Assembly: GCA_050261415.1 (NCBI GenBank)
Contig: JBLNDG010000139.1
Span: forward strand, 1 to 39,536
Length of the DNA stretch: 39,536 bases
Direction of reading: 5' to 3'
From: JBLNDG01 sp050261415
GTDB lineage: Bacteria; Bacillota; Clostridia; Lutisporales; Lutisporaceae
Made by a program: the position numbers and the translations under genes. Below the pieces are notes generated by a model. That model ran no database searches and had not been told where the DNA came from. It saw nothing but the letters and a program-made list of their open reading frames with translations. Positions 7,992-16,605 of the stretch are shown piece after piece (position 1 is the stretch's first letter; the number at the start of each line of letters is the position of its first letter).

Positions 7992-9567
7992 CATATTCAA
8001 TTTCTCCATTTATCACTGTCATGAGGACTTCTGCAGCAAGAATGCTGTCAGGTTCACACCTGCTTATATCCTTCGACAAAACGGCGAAGTCTGCCAAAAA
8101 GCCTCTTTTCAGTTTTCCAATTTCATTTTCACGATAATTTGCATATGCTGCATTTACAGTATAGCACTTAAGTGCCTGAAGAGGGGTTACGGCTTCTTTT
8201 TCGTTCATTTGCCTGCAGCATGCTGCATGAATACCCAGCAGAGGTTCAAAACCAATATAATCCGTACCATCCGGCTTTTTGGGGAATTCCCCTCCGCCAT
8301 AGGGCCAATCACTGTTGAATATTACATTTACCCCTGCTTCTAGAAAGCTTCCAAATCTATAAACATTAGGCAGCCTATCCTTTCCAACCCTGGACAAAGT
8401 CAGGTCCACTTCATAAAGGAAGTCTGGCTGAAAGGATGCTGTTACTGATAATTCTTTAAACCTTTCAATATCCTCCGGTTTTACTATCTGTATATGTTCA
8501 ATCCTGTTCCTCGGATTATCCTTGCTTTTTCCGCATACATCGCTTATAGCGTCCAATATGCAGCTGACAGCCTGATCTCCAATTGCATGTATATTGAATG
8601 GTTTTCCGGCCTTCGAATTTTTTCTTATCATCTCCCTGAGCATATCATCTGAAAGCAGTTTTTGTCCTTTATTGCCGGGATCATCTGCATAATCCTCTGA
8701 AAGAAACGCAGTTCTTGATCCGAAGCTACCATCCATGAAATATTTCGGAGGCCCGGCTTTAAGCCGTTCACTGCATAGCCTTTCTCTTTTCCCAAACTCC
8801 TTGACTAAGCTGTCGTCCAGCCCATATGGAGATGCTGTTATCCTTATTTTGAGCCTTTCCTCGGACTGAAGCCTTCTGTATATGCCAAAGTAGTTTTCAT
8901 ACCCGATGCACATATCATTTACCGAGGTTATCCCATTCCTCAAAAAATGCTCCTGGGCATTCAGAACCGCCTTCTCAATATAACTCTCCGTAAAACTGCT
9001 TACAACCCTATTCAAAATATCTGTAGCTGTATCTTCATAGAACATACCGCTTGGCTTGCCGCTCCTGCCATATGGTACCTGCGGGGAACATTCAAGAGTT
9101 TTCAGTTGTAAAGCATCTATAGCCTTTGAATTCGCACAAAGGGAGTGCCCGTCCATTCTGATGAGAATCATCGGAAAGCTGCTGCACATCTTATCCAAAA
9201 GCTCTCTATCTGGAAAAATCCCTCCGAAAAGTTTGCTTTCGTCCCAGCCATGCCCGACTATCCATTCACCCTCCGATAAAGTGCCGCAGTATTTGCTCAA
9301 TCTGGCTTTCAAATCTTCAAGACCTGCGCAATCCCTTAAATTCAACTCCATACGGCTCCTCATTCCGTCAACCATATGCAGGTGTGACTCCCAAAAACCC
9401 GGTATTACAGTATTGCCATGCAAATCAACAACATCTGCGCCGCTGTATTCCAATTCCGGTAGGCCCAGCCCCACTTCTGCTATCCTTCCACCTTCAACGA
9501 TCATATAGTCAGCATAAGGCAGAGTTTCATCCATAGTAAGAATTATACAGTTTTTGTATATTTTCAT
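7972..9567 (-). CDS. YtcJ-like metal-dependent amidohydrolase
   Basis: A 531-residue enzyme of the Amidohydro_3 type. The N-terminal metal-binding HLH occurs in FWESHLHMVDG. The central metal-ligand segments include NIHAIGDQA and RIEHIQ, and the C-terminal NSDWPYGGG carries the catalytic Asp. Members hydrolyse amide or formyl bonds of diverse substrates and most are uncharacterised, so the substrate cannot be named. The ATG at 9567 has GGAGGAAC eight bases upstream; a TTG eight codons further out is less likely. The gene lies 41 nt downstream of the RCC1 gene on the same strand and may be read from the same message. Confidence 0.87.
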   Translation of the reverse strand: MKIYKNCIILTMDETLPYADYMIVEGGRIAEVGLGLPELEYSGADVVDLHGNTVIPGFWESHLHMVDGMRSRMELNLRDCAGLEDLKARLSKYCGTLSEGEWIVGHGWDESKLFGGIFPDRELLDKMCSSFPMILIRMDGHSLCANSKAIDALQLKTLECSPQVPYGRSGKPSGMFYEDTATDILNRVVSSFTESYIEKAVLNAQEHFLRNGITSVNDMCIGYENYFGIYRRLQSEERLKIRITASPYGLDDSLVKEFGKRERLCSERLKAGPPKYFMDGSFGSRTAFLSEDYADDPGNKGQKLLSDDMLREMIRKNSKAGKPFNIHAIGDQAVSCILDAISDVCGKSKDNPRNRIEHIQIVKPEDIERFKELSVTASFQPDFLYEVDLTLSRVGKDRLPNVYRFGSFLEAGVNVIFNSDWPYGGGEFPKKPDGTDYIGFEPLLGIHAACCRQMNEKEAVTPLQALKCYTVNAAYANYRENEIGKLKRGFLADFAVLSKDISRCEPDSILAAEVLMTVINGEIEYEKNESL

Positions 9568-9608
9568 TGTATGTTCCTCCGTACTTTTCAATTTCTATAC
9601 TTATAGCA

Positions 9609-11711
9609 TTAGTTTCCAAAGATACATTTTACCGGATCTTTATAAAATTTGCTTTGTATGTCCCCTAATCCGAGCTGTCCGTATGTGTTATCCCCCCATA
9701 CCCATACTTTCCCGTCAAGCGCTACCGCAAGTGTATAATCATAACCCGCAGATATATATTTTAAATTGTAAAGAGAGTCAATTTTCTGTGGTGTATCTAT
9801 TTCTTTAACATTAGCAGTGCCTAACTGGCCAAAAGAATTATCGCCCCATCCCCATATAGAGCCGTCATTCTTTATTGCAAACGAGTGATTGCTACCTGCT
9901 GAAACAAGCCTTATATTGTCCATATCTTTAACCGGGAAAGGCGTATTTGATCCACCTTTTCTTCCTGTTCCCAACTGTCCATAGCTGTTGCTGCCCCACA
10001 CCCTCAAGGTGCTGTCATTTTTTATTGAAAGTACATGGTCAACACCCAAGCTTATATACTTAGTGTTCAATGTTCCCTGAATCATTTTAGGCAGTTTAAC
10101 AAGCGATTCGTCCTCAGATTCCTTGTAGCCCAATCTACCATTGATATTATTGCCTATTCCCCATACAGCTGCATCGTTTCTCAGGAATAATGCATACTCG
10201 CCCCTTGCTTCTATTGTTCTTACATTATTGGTCTCGTCAATTCTCACAGGTATGCTTCTTTCAATTTTCCTGCTCGAAATTTTAGGCTCATAGCCGCTGC
10301 TTCCCCAAACCCACAAGGTTGAGTTTTTCTGAAGCGCAATTGTAAATTCCTTACCTGCAGATACTGATTTGACATTATCAATACCCGTTACTTGAACAGG
10401 CTTCAGCCTTTCTTCATAAGTTCCGTCTCCAAGCTCCCCGTTGCTGTTGCTGCCCCATGTCCATAAGGTTCCATCCTTCTTGAGTGCGACAACATGAGAG
10501 TACCCAAGTGAAATTTGTACTATATCCGATATTCCTTCAACCTTAACAGGATGATATTTTGCTTGTTTAGTCCCATCTCCAAGCTGCCCGTATGTATTAT
10601 CACCCCACATCCATACAGTTCCGTCATCTTTTAAAGCAGCTGCATAAGTTTTGGCTGTTGCTACGGTCTTAACATCTTCAAGTCCGTTTACAATCTGGGG
10701 TGATGTAAAAAAGAAACCTCCGCCGTTGCCTAATTGCCCATACGTGTTATCACCCCAAGACCAAACAGTACCGTCTGATTTTAAGGCAGAAAAATGTGAA
10801 CTGCCCGATACTGCAACTTTTGCATTATCAATAAAACTGAGTTTCTGAGGCTTCATATTCATATCATAACAGACCCAAATGAACCCTTTACTATCCAATG
10901 CTACTATTCCATTACCTGATATATCACGGATGCCGACTATCCCTGAAATTCCATCCAGCATCTTTGGATTGTTCCCATTTATATCCCAATACCAAACATT
11001 ACCTTCCTCATCTGACGCATAGGTGTATTTCATTGTCTCGGTAATACTATTTATATGGTCTATGAATGTAATCTCATAAGGTCTGTTCGTTATTCCTCTG
11101 AACGCCCATGTTCTTCCGTTTTTATCTATGGCAAAAGCATTATATCTGGATGATATAACCTTATCAATTTCTTCCAGATATACGGCCTTTTGAGGTGCAA
11201 ATACTCTATTTCCTGTTGTCTTAAGCGGATAATTACCCCATATGTAAACATTTCCCTGTGCATTGACAGCCAGCGCATAGCTTATACCTGAAGACACTTC
11301 TTTTATATTTGATAACTCACTTATCTTTATAGGTTTTTCGTACATATCTGCTGTCTTTGAAGTGCTAAGTACTCCATTTGAATTGCTTCCGATGCCCCAT
11401 ACAGTACCGTCATTTTTGACAGCTAATATATAGCCGTTTCCCGCCGAGACCGAGACCATTTGAGACATTCCGTCAATTTTCACAGGGCTGAAAGAATATT
11501 TTGATTCAATACCTGTTCCCAACTGTTTGCTTGAATCATCTCCCCACGCCCACACAGTGCCGTCCTCCATAAGTACTGCAGTATTATTCATAAATGAAGA
11601 AATAGCCGATACTTTAAGACTATCCTTTTCAGTTTCACCATATACATTTATGTTAACAATCTGAATCACTATCAGTAGTACAATAAAACAAACCAATGAA
11701 CGTTTTCTCAT
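9609..11711 (-). CDS. Secreted RCC1-repeat beta-propeller protein
   Basis: A 700-residue protein with a signal peptide (hydrophobic residues 5-20, likely cleavage near residue 25) followed by 14 repeats of the RCC1 kind. Each is recognisable from a DGTVWxWGxN-like strand and often a GQLG turn. The RCC1 fold is a seven-bladed propeller, so 14 repeats suggest two propellers in tandem. Repeats 3-6 are the most degenerate. I see no LPXTG, transmembrane or S-layer anchor, so it is probably released or loosely bound. The ATG at 11711 has GGAGGG upstream. Its binding partner is unknown. Confidence 0.87.
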   Translation of the reverse strand: MRKRSLVCFIVLLIVIQIVNINVYGETEKDSLKVSAISSFMNNTAVLMEDGTVWAWGDDSSKQLGTGIESKYSFSPVKIDGMSQMVSVSAGNGYILAVKNDGTVWGIGSNSNGVLSTSKTADMYEKPIKISELSNIKEVSSGISYALAVNAQGNVYIWGNYPLKTTGNRVFAPQKAVYLEEIDKVISSRYNAFAIDKNGRTWAFRGITNRPYEITFIDHINSITETMKYTYASDEEGNVWYWDINGNNPKMLDGISGIVGIRDISGNGIVALDSKGFIWVCYDMNMKPQKLSFIDNAKVAVSGSSHFSALKSDGTVWSWGDNTYGQLGNGGGFFFTSPQIVNGLEDVKTVATAKTYAAALKDDGTVWMWGDNTYGQLGDGTKQAKYHPVKVEGISDIVQISLGYSHVVALKKDGTLWTWGSNSNGELGDGTYEERLKPVQVTGIDNVKSVSAGKEFTIALQKNSTLWVWGSSGYEPKISSRKIERSIPVRIDETNNVRTIEARGEYALFLRNDAAVWGIGNNINGRLGYKESEDESLVKLPKMIQGTLNTKYISLGVDHVLSIKNDSTLRVWGSNSYGQLGTGRKGGSNTPFPVKDMDNIRLVSAGSNHSFAIKNDGSIWGWGDNSFGQLGTANVKEIDTPQKIDSLYNLKYISAGYDYTLAVALDGKVWVWGDNTYGQLGLGDIQSKFYKDPVKCIFGN

Positions 11712-11762
11712 AAATGAATACCCTCCGCAAAAATGAATCAATACAGTTACAGACTTATTAAT

Positions 11763-11792
11763 ATTATATTACCAAATATGCACATATAACAA
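11763..11792 (-). promoter_or_regulatory. Promoter of the RCC1-repeat gene
   Basis: On the minus strand TTGTTA (11787-11792), 18 nt and TATAAT (11763-11768), leaving a leader of about 45 nt before the GGAGGG site. The rest of the divergent gap to 11909 has no further recognised element except the GGGGGTGA ribosome site of the ABC ATPase. Confidence 0.6.
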
Positions 11793-11909
11793 CATTTCTT
11801 CTACTTGTTTCAAAAAAACATGCAGTATTTATTTTTCGGTTTTCATTCACTAAAGACAGCCGCTCCGAATATTATGGTCTTGTAAGAAGAATAAACCGGG
11901 GGTGAAGCA

Positions 11910-12737
11910 GTGGACAAGGTGGTTGAGATTAAAAACGTCACAATGAACTACCATACGCTAGACGGAGAAACCCAGGCCGTCAAGAACCTCTCCCTGGATG
12001 TAAGCAAAGGGGAATTTGCCAGTATTGTCGGTCCAAGCGGTTGCGGTAAATCTACCTTGCTATCCCTCATAGCAGGTCTGATAAAACCGTCTTCAGGAAA
12101 TATATATATAAATAGTGAGCCTGTTACCGGGCCCTCCGAAAATGTAGGCTATATGCCTCAAAGAGATCATCTGTTCGAATGGCGCACAATATTGAGGAAT
12201 ACAACTCTAGGCCTTGAAATTCAAAACAAATTGAACAAGGATACTTTGAAAAATGCAGAGAGGTTACTTTCAGAATATGGTCTTGGCGATTTTAAGCAAT
12301 ACTACCCCAAGCAGTTGTCAGGAGGTATGCGGCAGCGGGCTGCGCTTATAAGGACTTTGGCGACCAATCCTGAAATACTTCTTCTGGATGAGCCCTTTTC
12401 AGCCCTGGATTATCAGACCAGGCTTGCTATATCCGAAGAAATATGGTTGATAATAAAGAAGGAAAAAAAGACTGCCATTCTGGTTACCCATGATATTGCA
12501 GAAGCTATATCCACGATAATGCGACTATATATTTCGTTTCTATCTGATTATTATATACAAATACTAGTAATTATAGCAATGAAAAAAAGTGGTTTAAAAT
12601 GCTTCGTACGATTAGTTTTAAGCCACTTTTATTTAGTAGGTAATAGGTTTGTACCTCTTAATTTGCAAAAAAAGTGTGCTTTGCCTTCCACTTTTCTAAA
12701 GCAATGCCTACCCAGAAACCATATATACCAAATGTAA
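11910..12737 (+). pseudogene. ABC transporter ATPase (SsuB/TauB type), 3' end cut off by prophage
   Basis: The first 201 codons (to 12512) encode a complete set of nucleotide-binding motifs: Walker A GPSGCGKST, Q-loop MPQRD, signature LSGGMRQR, Walker B ILLLDEP with D-loop SALD, and H-loop THDIAEAIS. Family members run to about 250-260 residues and continue with a DRV-type stretch. Here the sequence switches to unrelated low-complexity codons and stops at 12737 within the phage's DUF898 gene on the other strand. The start is GTG with GGGGGTGA. It probably energised uptake with the lipoprotein at 5513. The chimeric protein lacks the C-terminal helical part and is likely inactive in the lysogen. 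Confidence 0.87.
12583..12633 (-). terminator. Terminator of the DUF898 gene near the attachment end
   Basis: Long stem of about 14 bp (AAAGTGGTTTAAAA at 12586-12599 with TTTTAAGCCACTTT at 12616-12629), followed on the minus strand by seven T. The plus strand has a shorter TTTTATTT tail, so it may also end any read-through from the truncated ATPase. Confidence 0.8.
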
Positions 12738-13008
12738 CAACAGTGAGTAAGAACCACTTAATCCAGTTTCCAAATAAGCCAACCGCAGTTCCATCAAACC
12801 TGAGGCGCCTACCCTCTATTACAGTGTGTTTTATTTTCCATCCATATACCATGCATAAAGCCCACGGATAACAAATTCCGAAAGTTAGAGCGGTAATGAT
12901 TCCTCCTAAAAGTGTCCATCCGATTAACTGCAGCAATCCACCGTCAAAATATGATTTCCCATTTGTGACTATCCCAGGAGTTTGAACATTAATATTTACT
13001 TCAGCCAT
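12658..13008 (-). CDS. DUF898-family small membrane protein (prophage cargo)
   Basis: A 116-residue protein with two hydrophobic hairpins, each with the repeated pattern GxxTxLTFGIxxPW or TxVTFGIYGFW, plus the basic loop WKIKHT. This matches DUF898 (YjgN-like) membrane proteins of unknown function. The ATG has GGGGGG upstream. It lies beyond the lysis-operon terminator, has its own terminator and sits next to the host junction. That is the usual place of a moron, a cargo gene expressed in the lysogen. The host benefit is not known. Confidence 0.77.
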   Translation of the reverse strand: MAEVNINVQTPGIVTNGKSYFDGGLLQLIGWTLLGGIITALTFGICYPWALCMVYGWKIKHTVIEGRRLRFDGTAVGLFGNWIKWFLLTVVTFGIYGFWVGIALEKWKAKHTFFAN

Positions 13009-13122
13009 TAATTTAACCCCCCGAATTAAAATTTGATTCCATATAAATGCTAATACTTCCTATTTTTTTAGTAAACTATTATTATATATACAGTCATATT
13101 TTGGCGATAAATGGCAAAAAAT

Positions 13123-13150
13123 AAAAAAGAGGGTAACCCGAAGGCTACCC
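13123..13150 (-). terminator. Terminator of the phage lysis operon
   Basis: Stem GGGTA-x-CC / GG-x-TACCC (13131-13150) with a CGAA loop and one mismatch, followed on the minus strand by six T (13123-13128). It ends the late operon just after the 80-residue gene. Confidence 0.75.
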
Positions 13151-13169
13151 CCAATTATTTGTGTTATTA

Positions 13170-13409
13170 CTACTCAGCCCAATGCCATGTTCTTGGTGTG
13201 TGATCTTCAGAATAGCATACAGACGTTGCCCACATCACTCCTCTGTCCATGTCTTCTCTGGTTGCATCTGTCGCTGCATCGTTAGTGCCATCTATAAAGA
13301 CTTGAAAATTCCCGCATGTGTCATTCCATGCCCGTACACATATTGCGGGCCTGTGCTCTCCGTTTGACATTACAAAATGTACTATTTTGCTTACGGCTAA
13401 TTTATCCAT
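13170..13409 (-). CDS. Small phage protein, unknown function
   Basis: A 79-residue protein ending in a TPRTWHWAE tail, with an internal FQVFIDGTND segment. Small phage proteins with a VHY...VFxDGTN...TWHWPE layout occur at the end of lysis cassettes, but I know no function. The second of two adjacent ATG codons is preferred: AAGGAGGA, inside the amidase end, lies seven bases upstream, and the gene overlaps the amidase stop (ATGA-type coupling). Confidence 0.72.
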   Translation of the reverse strand: MDKLAVSKIVHFVMSNGEHRPAICVRAWNDTCGNFQVFIDGTNDAATDATREDMDRGVMWATSVCYSEDHTPRTWHWAE

Positions 13410-14098
13410 CATTTTTCCTCCTTATATATCTTCTCAATCAATTCCGGAAGATACTTAAATATCTCCAGAACTCCCAGGTCACCGTCAGCTTTAGCCGCTG
13501 CCACTGCTGCATTAATACCTTTTTCCCAAGCTTCTGGGTTGCTTGCTACCGTCCGGAGTATCTCTTTCCAGTTCAACTTTTTCACCCCCATATAATCAAT
13601 CGCTGCCTGTACCTCACTTCTGAAGTCCGTCATCGTCTTACCGTATTCCTTGAGGTATGCTGTCGGGTCTGTGTGAGACGTATCCTTGAACCGCTGTCGG
13701 CAATCATCATGACTGAGCAAGTTGTCTATCGTAACCTTTTGAATCTTAAGTATATTAACAAATAACCAGGCTGCCAACCATACACCACGGTTCCATACCT
13801 CAGCAAACTTCACTGGATCATGCTCTGCAGGCCGGCACAATTCTACTCCGATGAACTTCTTATTTGCAGTTGGACCTGCATGCCAAGCTCTTTCATTCCA
13901 TGGTATGAGCTGAGTAACGCTATCCCAGTCTGCAAAGGCATGCGCAGAAGCTCCCCGGTAAGCCCCATTGAAATATTTCTGTTCGTTTTCATCGGTAGCT
14001 CCAGAATCCGCTGTTTCATGTAGGACTACCCCCTGGGGTATCAAAGCAATTCCAGAACGGTTCTCAGTGATGAATTGCTGTTTTATTTCATATCCCAT
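13409..14098 (-). CDS. Phage endolysin, N-acetylmuramoyl-L-alanine amidase
   Basis: A 229-residue lytic enzyme of the Amidase_2 (PGRP-like) fold that cuts the bond between muramic acid and the stem peptide. The zinc ligands are visible: the His in VVLHETAD, the His in AWHAG, and the SHTDP segment near residue 160. A C-terminal domain of about 60 residues, possibly wall binding, is not recognisable to me. The ATG has GGGGGG upstream. It follows the holin and XhlA genes in one lysis cassette. Confidence 0.9.
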   Translation of the reverse strand: MGYEIKQQFITENRSGIALIPQGVVLHETADSGATDENEQKYFNGAYRGASAHAFADWDSVTQLIPWNERAWHAGPTANKKFIGVELCRPAEHDPVKFAEVWNRGVWLAAWLFVNILKIQKVTIDNLLSHDDCRQRFKDTSHTDPTAYLKEYGKTMTDFRSEVQAAIDYMGVKKLNWKEILRTVASNPEAWEKGINAAVAAAKADGDLGVLEIFKYLPELIEKIYKEEK

Positions 14099-14110
14099 AG
14101 TTCGAGCCCC

Positions 14111-14446
14111 CTATAGCTTATATGATTCATTGAGTACCCCGTCATCTATATAGTCCCCAAGCTTATTGTACAAGCATCTTATTATCTTCCGGATCTGGTC
14201 CTCACCCAGGATTAACCTGAGTGATAACGGCAGCTTCTGCAGCATCAGTCGCACGACATACTCTTCCTGCTGCGCTCCATTTTTGAGCACCTGGTCCTTT
14301 GCGTACCGCTTTGCCTGGGCAATGCCGGCATAAATGATGCTCTTTGCCTTCTCCCACTCTTTGATGCAGTATAGCACTGCTGATAGAACCAGGATTATTA
14401 TGAATCTCCATTCCCAAAGAATTGATAGTAATGTTTTAATACTCAT
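14111..14446 (-). CDS. Phage holin, LL-H type
   Basis: A 111-residue protein with one N-terminal membrane segment (about residues 8-26) and a long amphipathic, charged C-terminal part. This is the layout of the phage LL-H holin family. It lies 12 nt upstream of the amidase and would time release of the endolysin. GGAGG lies about 11 nt before the ATG. Confidence 0.78.
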   Translation of the reverse strand: MSIKTLLSILWEWRFIIILVLSAVLYCIKEWEKAKSIIYAGIAQAKRYAKDQVLKNGAQQEEYVVRLMLQKLPLSLRLILGEDQIRKIIRCLYNKLGDYIDDGVLNESYKL

Positions 14447-14462
14447 GATCTACTTTTCCTCC

Positions 14463-14774
14463 TTAATTTAATAATTTTGACATAATAAAAGTGACTATGG
14501 CGGTAATCACCACAGTCACGGTTGTCCTTGTAGCTTCATCCCAGCGCTTGGCTGGCTTCTGCTCAATTGTATCAATCTTATCTGATATATGCTTGATACT
14601 ATCCTTGATTTCGTTCAGAATTTTAAAGATCATTTTAATTTGTTCATCTCTTACTGCATTCTCTTTTTCCCCTCCCGAAACCCGTTCATTCAAGTTTTTC
14701 AAATCTTCTTCTAACCCGGTCACCCGTTTTTCAAGATTGGCAACGTGAATGCATTCCTTACAGTTATCTCCCAT
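14463..14774 (-). CDS. xhlA: XhlA-type haemolysin/holin-associated protein
   Basis: About 103 residues: a CKECIHV start, a coiled coil (residues 10-70 with regular Leu/Ile heptads), a basic WDEATRTT linker and one C-terminal membrane helix. This is the XhlA architecture; in Bacillus PBSX, XhlA and a holin together open the membrane. The start is uncertain. An ATG at 14795 keeps the frame, but it lies directly against the preceding terminator and has a poorer ribosome site. Confidence 0.83.
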   Translation of the reverse strand: MGDNCKECIHVANLEKRVTGLEEDLKNLNERVSGGEKENAVRDEQIKMIFKILNEIKDSIKHISDKIDTIEQKPAKRWDEATRTTVTVVITAIVTFIMSKLLN

Positions 14775-14799
14775 CACCTTCCCACCCTTCGACATAATA

Positions 14800-14824
14800 A
14801 AAATAGCACCCTTTTTCAGGTGCT
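14800..14824 (-). terminator. Hairpin between tail-fibre genes and lysis cassette
   Basis: Stem AGCACC / GGTGCT (14805-14810 with 14819-14824), 8-nt loop, followed on the minus strand by ATTTTTATT. It may end or reduce late transcription ahead of the lysis genes. Confidence 0.6.
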
Positions 14825-14851
14825 GTTGCGTCGCATAAGTGTCCTATTGCG

Positions 14852-15100
14852 TCAAAATAAAAACTCAATTTCTTTTGTCGATGGGTTTATCTTATACGCT
14901 TTGCAAATGCTGAATGATTCCCCTAGTTCGCCGTACTGTAGTTGGATTGAATCGTATTCACCTGTAAAAAGCTCAAGTATAGGAAAATTAATTCGGTCTT
15001 GTTCTTCAGTAGTTACCACTACATCGCCTGAGCGTTCTCCTATATCAACTAAAACAGTACCCTTTGCTTTTTCAAAATATATTCTTTTGCCTATATTCAT
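14852..15100 (-). CDS. Conserved small phage protein after the tail fibre
   Basis: An 82-residue protein beginning MNIGKRIYFEKAKGT, with a GERSGDVV segment and a C-terminal YKINPSTKEIEF stretch. Similar proteins follow tail-fibre genes in many Firmicutes phages, but I know no role. The ATG at 15100 has a six-G ribosome site upstream. The frame is open for ten more codons, which overlap the tail-fibre stop and lack a ribosome site. Confidence 0.75.
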   Translation of the reverse strand: MNIGKRIYFEKAKGTVLVDIGERSGDVVVTTEEQDRINFPILELFTGEYDSIQLQYGELGESFSICKAYKINPSTKEIEFLF

Positions 15101-15111
15101 TTTTAACCCCC

Positions 15112-16605
15112 CTATGCGTATGCCTCCCATTCATATAATTGAGAAGCGTGTGTTACTGGTAATGTAAACCCTGTAGCATTAACAACTGCTGCTTGTGTAC
15201 CTACTTTATAGAATGTTATTCCTGCATTTAGAGCTTCTAATATCTTAGTGGTAGAGCCATCAAAAGTCAGTATGTTTTCAGTATAAACAGTTACTGATTT
15301 TCCGTTTGGGTATCGACATATAATCAATTTAGGTTGGAATTGTAATCCTGTAACTACTATTGCCGAATGACTATTCACATAACCACCAACATTATTCTCA
15401 AATGTATATGTTCCTGTTGTACTTGTTATTGTGCCTGAAGCATACTGTTTTGATTGTAAATTACCAACCACCCCGAATATACCAACTCCATTTTTAATGT
15501 TTCCAGCTACTAAATTTGTATCCCCTGTAATTATTCCCCCTGATGTATACCCCGCAGGGATATTTTGGTTTACTGTACTTGGTATAATTGTTCCAAGTGA
15601 ACCATTATTAGGCATAGTCCCTACAATGTCTCCTGCATCCGTACTAGCTGTTTTCCCAGAGAGAAGGTCGGATGCTGTGGCATTTCCACTTGCCCCTTCA
15701 CCCTGTAATATAAAATTTGCTCCATCGTACCTCAGAGTATAAATGCCTGTTGCTTTGAGGTTTGTAGCATCGGTGCCATTTGATTTTTTGATACCCTTTG
15801 CACCTTTGCCATTCCAATCAAGTGTTGATGCGGCTGTGCTATCTACATTGAATTTTAGGCTTACCGCCATTCCTGCGGTTAATGCGGCTATAGCAGGAGT
15901 TGAAATTGCGTAAGTGTTCGCTGTTCCTGTGGTTGTTCCTGCATAGGGTACTTGTAGCGTATAATCTGCCGAATGCGTCGTAAGCGCAGTATTAAGTTCT
16001 TCCAGATTCTTTGTCGGTGCATCCCACCAATTGGGTTTCCCGGTGATTGCCTTTATTCGATTGGCTAACCAGTTGAAGAGTTGAGATATCTTACCATTAC
16101 CCGGTGAAGCTGGAGCCTGTGTCTGATCTACTGTAAGTACATCATTTTGTGTGTAATGCACTAGAGACTGCTCAATAGTTGCCGTAACAGTAGCTGCATT
16201 ACCCACAATTGTGACTACATCTATACTCTTTTCTACTACATCTGGTCCTCCACCGGCAGGGATATATTCGGCATTAGCTCCTGAATTGCCATAGCAATAT
16301 AATATCTCTCCGAGGTCCGGATCCTGGGCAAATACTCCGAGCTCCTTCCAATAGAACCCTGCAACTAAATCCTGATTTGAAAAGGCTCCTCCGATTACAG
16401 CCTTACCGTCCACCAACACGCTTAATTTTGTAATCGATATTGTCTTAACCTGATGTACTAACGCATTGAGATCAGCAATTGAGCTCCCGCCCAGGTCGCC
16501 ATCCCCTACAGCAACCCGAGTGAAATTTAGCTGAGCTCCTGCTTGAGCTTTCGCCTGTAGATTTCTACCTTTATTCGTGAATATCAATCCACCGAATGCA
16601 CTCAT
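15112..16605 (-). CDS. Phage tail fibre (tail-collar fibre protein, DUF3751-type N-terminus)
   Basis: A 497-residue protein. Residues 1-160 match the tail-collar/fibre N-terminal module (MSAFGGLIFTNKGRN start, FTRVAVGDG, FYWKELGVFA), as in P2 gpH. The middle contains a carbohydrate-fibre-like segment with a DWNGKGAKGI motif. The C-terminal part has short repeats of the GDTNLVAGNIKNGVGIFG kind, followed by a receptor-facing beta region. It determines host recognition. The gene follows gpI directly, as in P2. No separate fibre-assembly chaperone gene is present. Confidence 0.86.
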   Translation of the reverse strand: MSAFGGLIFTNKGRNLQAKAQAGAQLNFTRVAVGDGDLGGSSIADLNALVHQVKTISITKLSVLVDGKAVIGGAFSNQDLVAGFYWKELGVFAQDPDLGEILYCYGNSGANAEYIPAGGGPDVVEKSIDVVTIVGNAATVTATIEQSLVHYTQNDVLTVDQTQAPASPGNGKISQLFNWLANRIKAITGKPNWWDAPTKNLEELNTALTTHSADYTLQVPYAGTTTGTANTYAISTPAIAALTAGMAVSLKFNVDSTAASTLDWNGKGAKGIKKSNGTDATNLKATGIYTLRYDGANFILQGEGASGNATASDLLSGKTASTDAGDIVGTMPNNGSLGTIIPSTVNQNIPAGYTSGGIITGDTNLVAGNIKNGVGIFGVVGNLQSKQYASGTITSTTGTYTFENNVGGYVNSHSAIVVTGLQFQPKLIICRYPNGKSVTVYTENILTFDGSTTKILEALNAGITFYKVGTQAAVVNATGFTLPVTHASQLYEWEAYA

